Shown: piece after piece, positions 5,301-6,483 of the stretch | How the letters are laid out: each line of letters opens with the position of its first letter | Numbering within the stretch: position 1 is the first letter of the stretch | Assembly (NCBI GenBank): GCA_938038035.1 | Contig: CALHQV010000318.1 | Location: 1 to 6,483, forward strand | Reading direction: 5' to 3' | Length of the DNA stretch: 6,483 nucleotides | Origin: an uncultured Gemella sp. | Lineage (GTDB): Bacteria > Bacillota > Bacilli > Staphylococcales > Gemellaceae | The notes under the pieces: model-generated | The model's input: the letters and a program-made list of their open reading frames with translations, nothing else | Databases searched by the model: none | Told to the model about the DNA's origin: nothing | Translations under genes and position numbers: made by a program

Positions 5301-6479
5301 ATGAAATCAAAATTATTAACACCTGTTAAATTGGCTAACGGAATAGAACTAGAAAACCGTTTTGTTCTTTCTCCTATGACTACGAACTCTTCTACTGCCG
5401 AAGGATTCATTACAGAGGAAGATCTTCTTTATGCCGAAAGACGAAAAAACACCGCACCTTTACAGATTACAGGAGCCGCCTATATAAATCTTGAAGGTCA
5501 GCTTTTTGAATATGGTTTTAGCGTTCACGATGATGCATGTATACCTGGCCTTAAAAAGATGGCGCAAGCTATGAAGTCTGGTGGTGCTAAAGCTATCCTT
5601 CAGTTAACACACGCAGGACGTTTCGCTAACCACTATGTTACTACTAATAAACGTGCTGTTGGTCCAAGCTATATGGAACTTAACTCTCCTGTAGAACATA
5701 TCGTTCATCCTCTTTCTATAGAAGATATACAAAAAATAAGAGAAGATTATAAGCGTGCTGCAAGCCGTACTATCGCAGCTGGTTTCGATGGTTTAGAAAT
5801 TTCCAGTGCACAACGTCTTCTATTACAGACATTCTTCTCTACTTTCTCTAATGAGCGTCACGATGAGTACGGAGTGGATACATTAGAAAATCGTTCACGC
5901 TTCATCCTTGAAGTTTTTGAAGATGTATATGAAGTGATTAAAAAAGAAGCACCGAAAGACTTTATCTTCGGTTATCGTGCAACACCTGAAGAAACGCGTG
6001 GAGAAGAAGTTGGTTACACAGTTGAAGAATTTAATCAACTTACAGATTGGTTATTAGAAAGAGTCCCTCTATCATATATGGCAATTGCCAGCTGGGGACA
6101 AAATATTTATCTAAATACGGTACGTGCAGAAGGCCCGCATCATGGTCGCCTTATTAACGAAGTTGTCTACGAGCAATTAAATGGAAGAATTCCATTAATC
6201 GCATCAGGTGGTATCAATACTGTAGAAAAATGCGAAGCAGCTATTCTACACGCAGATATGATCGGATTATCTTCACCATTTGTCGCAGAACCAGACTTTG
6301 TAGAAAAGCTAAAATCAAACCATATAGACGATATTAATCTAGATGTTGGAGTTGAAGATATAGAACGTCTAGCTATTCCAAAAGCTGCCTTTAAAGACAT
6401 CGTCCTTATGATGGACTATGGTAAGAGTTTACCTCAACACACTAGAGATGAATTTAGAAAACTAGAAGAAAATTATTAA
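5301..6479 (+). CDS. Old Yellow Enzyme-like NADH:flavin oxidoreductase, divergent copy
   Basis: A 392-residue OYE-like TIM-barrel flavoprotein when started at the ATG at 5301. That start has AAAGAGG (5286-5292) 8 nt upstream and matches the N-terminus of the paralogue at 618-1790. An in-frame ATG at 5268 has no ribosome site and would add an unrelated leader. Landmarks: NRFVLSPMT (19-27), ILQLTHAGR (99-107, the canonical FMN/substrate segment, intact here but lost in the paralogue), YRATPEE (225-231), GG (303-304) and AEPDF (329-333). The catalytic segment is EISSAQRL (166-173), so the usual His, Asn/His and Tyr are Ser, Gln and Leu. The FMN-phosphate Gly-Arg is Ser-Ser (324-325). The last 49 residues are identical to the paralogue. 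It is transcribed away from the sirTM cluster. Flavin binding is likely; the reaction and substrate are unknown. The stop lies 4 nt from the window edge, so nothing downstream can be judged. Confidence 0.9.
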   Translation: MKSKLLTPVKLANGIELENRFVLSPMTTNSSTAEGFITEEDLLYAERRKNTAPLQITGAAYINLEGQLFEYGFSVHDDACIPGLKKMAQAMKSGGAKAILQLTHAGRFANHYVTTNKRAVGPSYMELNSPVEHIVHPLSIEDIQKIREDYKRAASRTIAAGFDGLEISSAQRLLLQTFFSTFSNERHDEYGVDTLENRSRFILEVFEDVYEVIKKEAPKDFIFGYRATPEETRGEEVGYTVEEFNQLTDWLLERVPLSYMAIASWGQNIYLNTVRAEGPHHGRLINEVVYEQLNGRIPLIASGGINTVEKCEAAILHADMIGLSSPFVAEPDFVEKLKSNHIDDINLDVGVEDIERLAIPKAAFKDIVLMMDYGKSLPQHTRDEFRKLEENY

Positions 6480-6483
6480 TAGT

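Noticed and set aside
6167..6400. 77-codon open frame on the minus strand inside the divergent OYE-like gene
   Set aside because: It is antisense to a well-supported coding region, shows no family resemblance, and no ribosome site was recognised. It is treated as a shadow frame.
618..6479. Inverted OYE-like genes as the ends of a mobile or invertible element
   Set aside because: The copies have diverged too much to recombine readily, and no transposase, integrase or target-site duplication is visible.

Overview
The window is AT-rich DNA from a low-GC Gram-positive bacterium. Purine-rich Shine-Dalgarno sites 5-9 nt before each start, AT-rich codon use and the gene families point to Bacilli. 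A Gemella- or Streptococcus-like host is plausible but unproven. All the genes belong to the accessory SirTM locus, the macrodomain-linked, protein ADP-ribosylating sirtuin system described in Firmicutes pathogens.

Layout. Five genes read leftward, in transcription order: a luciferase-like flavin monooxygenase (4840-3848), the class M sirtuin sirTM (3848-2976, 1-nt overlap), a complete lipoate-protein ligase (2847-1825), an Old Yellow Enzyme (OYE)-like flavoprotein (1790-618), and the first 159 codons of a second lipoate-protein ligase (478 to beyond the left edge). A second OYE-like gene reads rightward (5301-6479). It is separated from the leftward cluster by a 460-nt AT-rich divergent region holding two long imperfect palindromes and candidate promoters.

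How the genes may work together. In characterised SirTM systems, LplA lipoylates a small carrier (GcvH-L), SirTM ADP-ribosylates the lipoylated carrier, and a macrodomain hydrolase reverses the mark; associated flavoenzymes suggest a link to redox stress. Here the writer (SirTM), two ligases, two OYE-like proteins and the monooxygenase are visible. The carrier and eraser are not, and may lie just outside the window.

Main points of interest: both OYE-like proteins lack the family's catalytic His/Asn/Tyr set; they share a 49-residue C-terminal tail that is 100% identical in protein although 20 of 49 codons differ synonymously; the two ligases differ sharply in codon bias, and only the complete one is preceded by a substantial intergenic region with a promoter-like site; and the divergent region carries two extended -10 elements facing each other in the arms of one palindrome.
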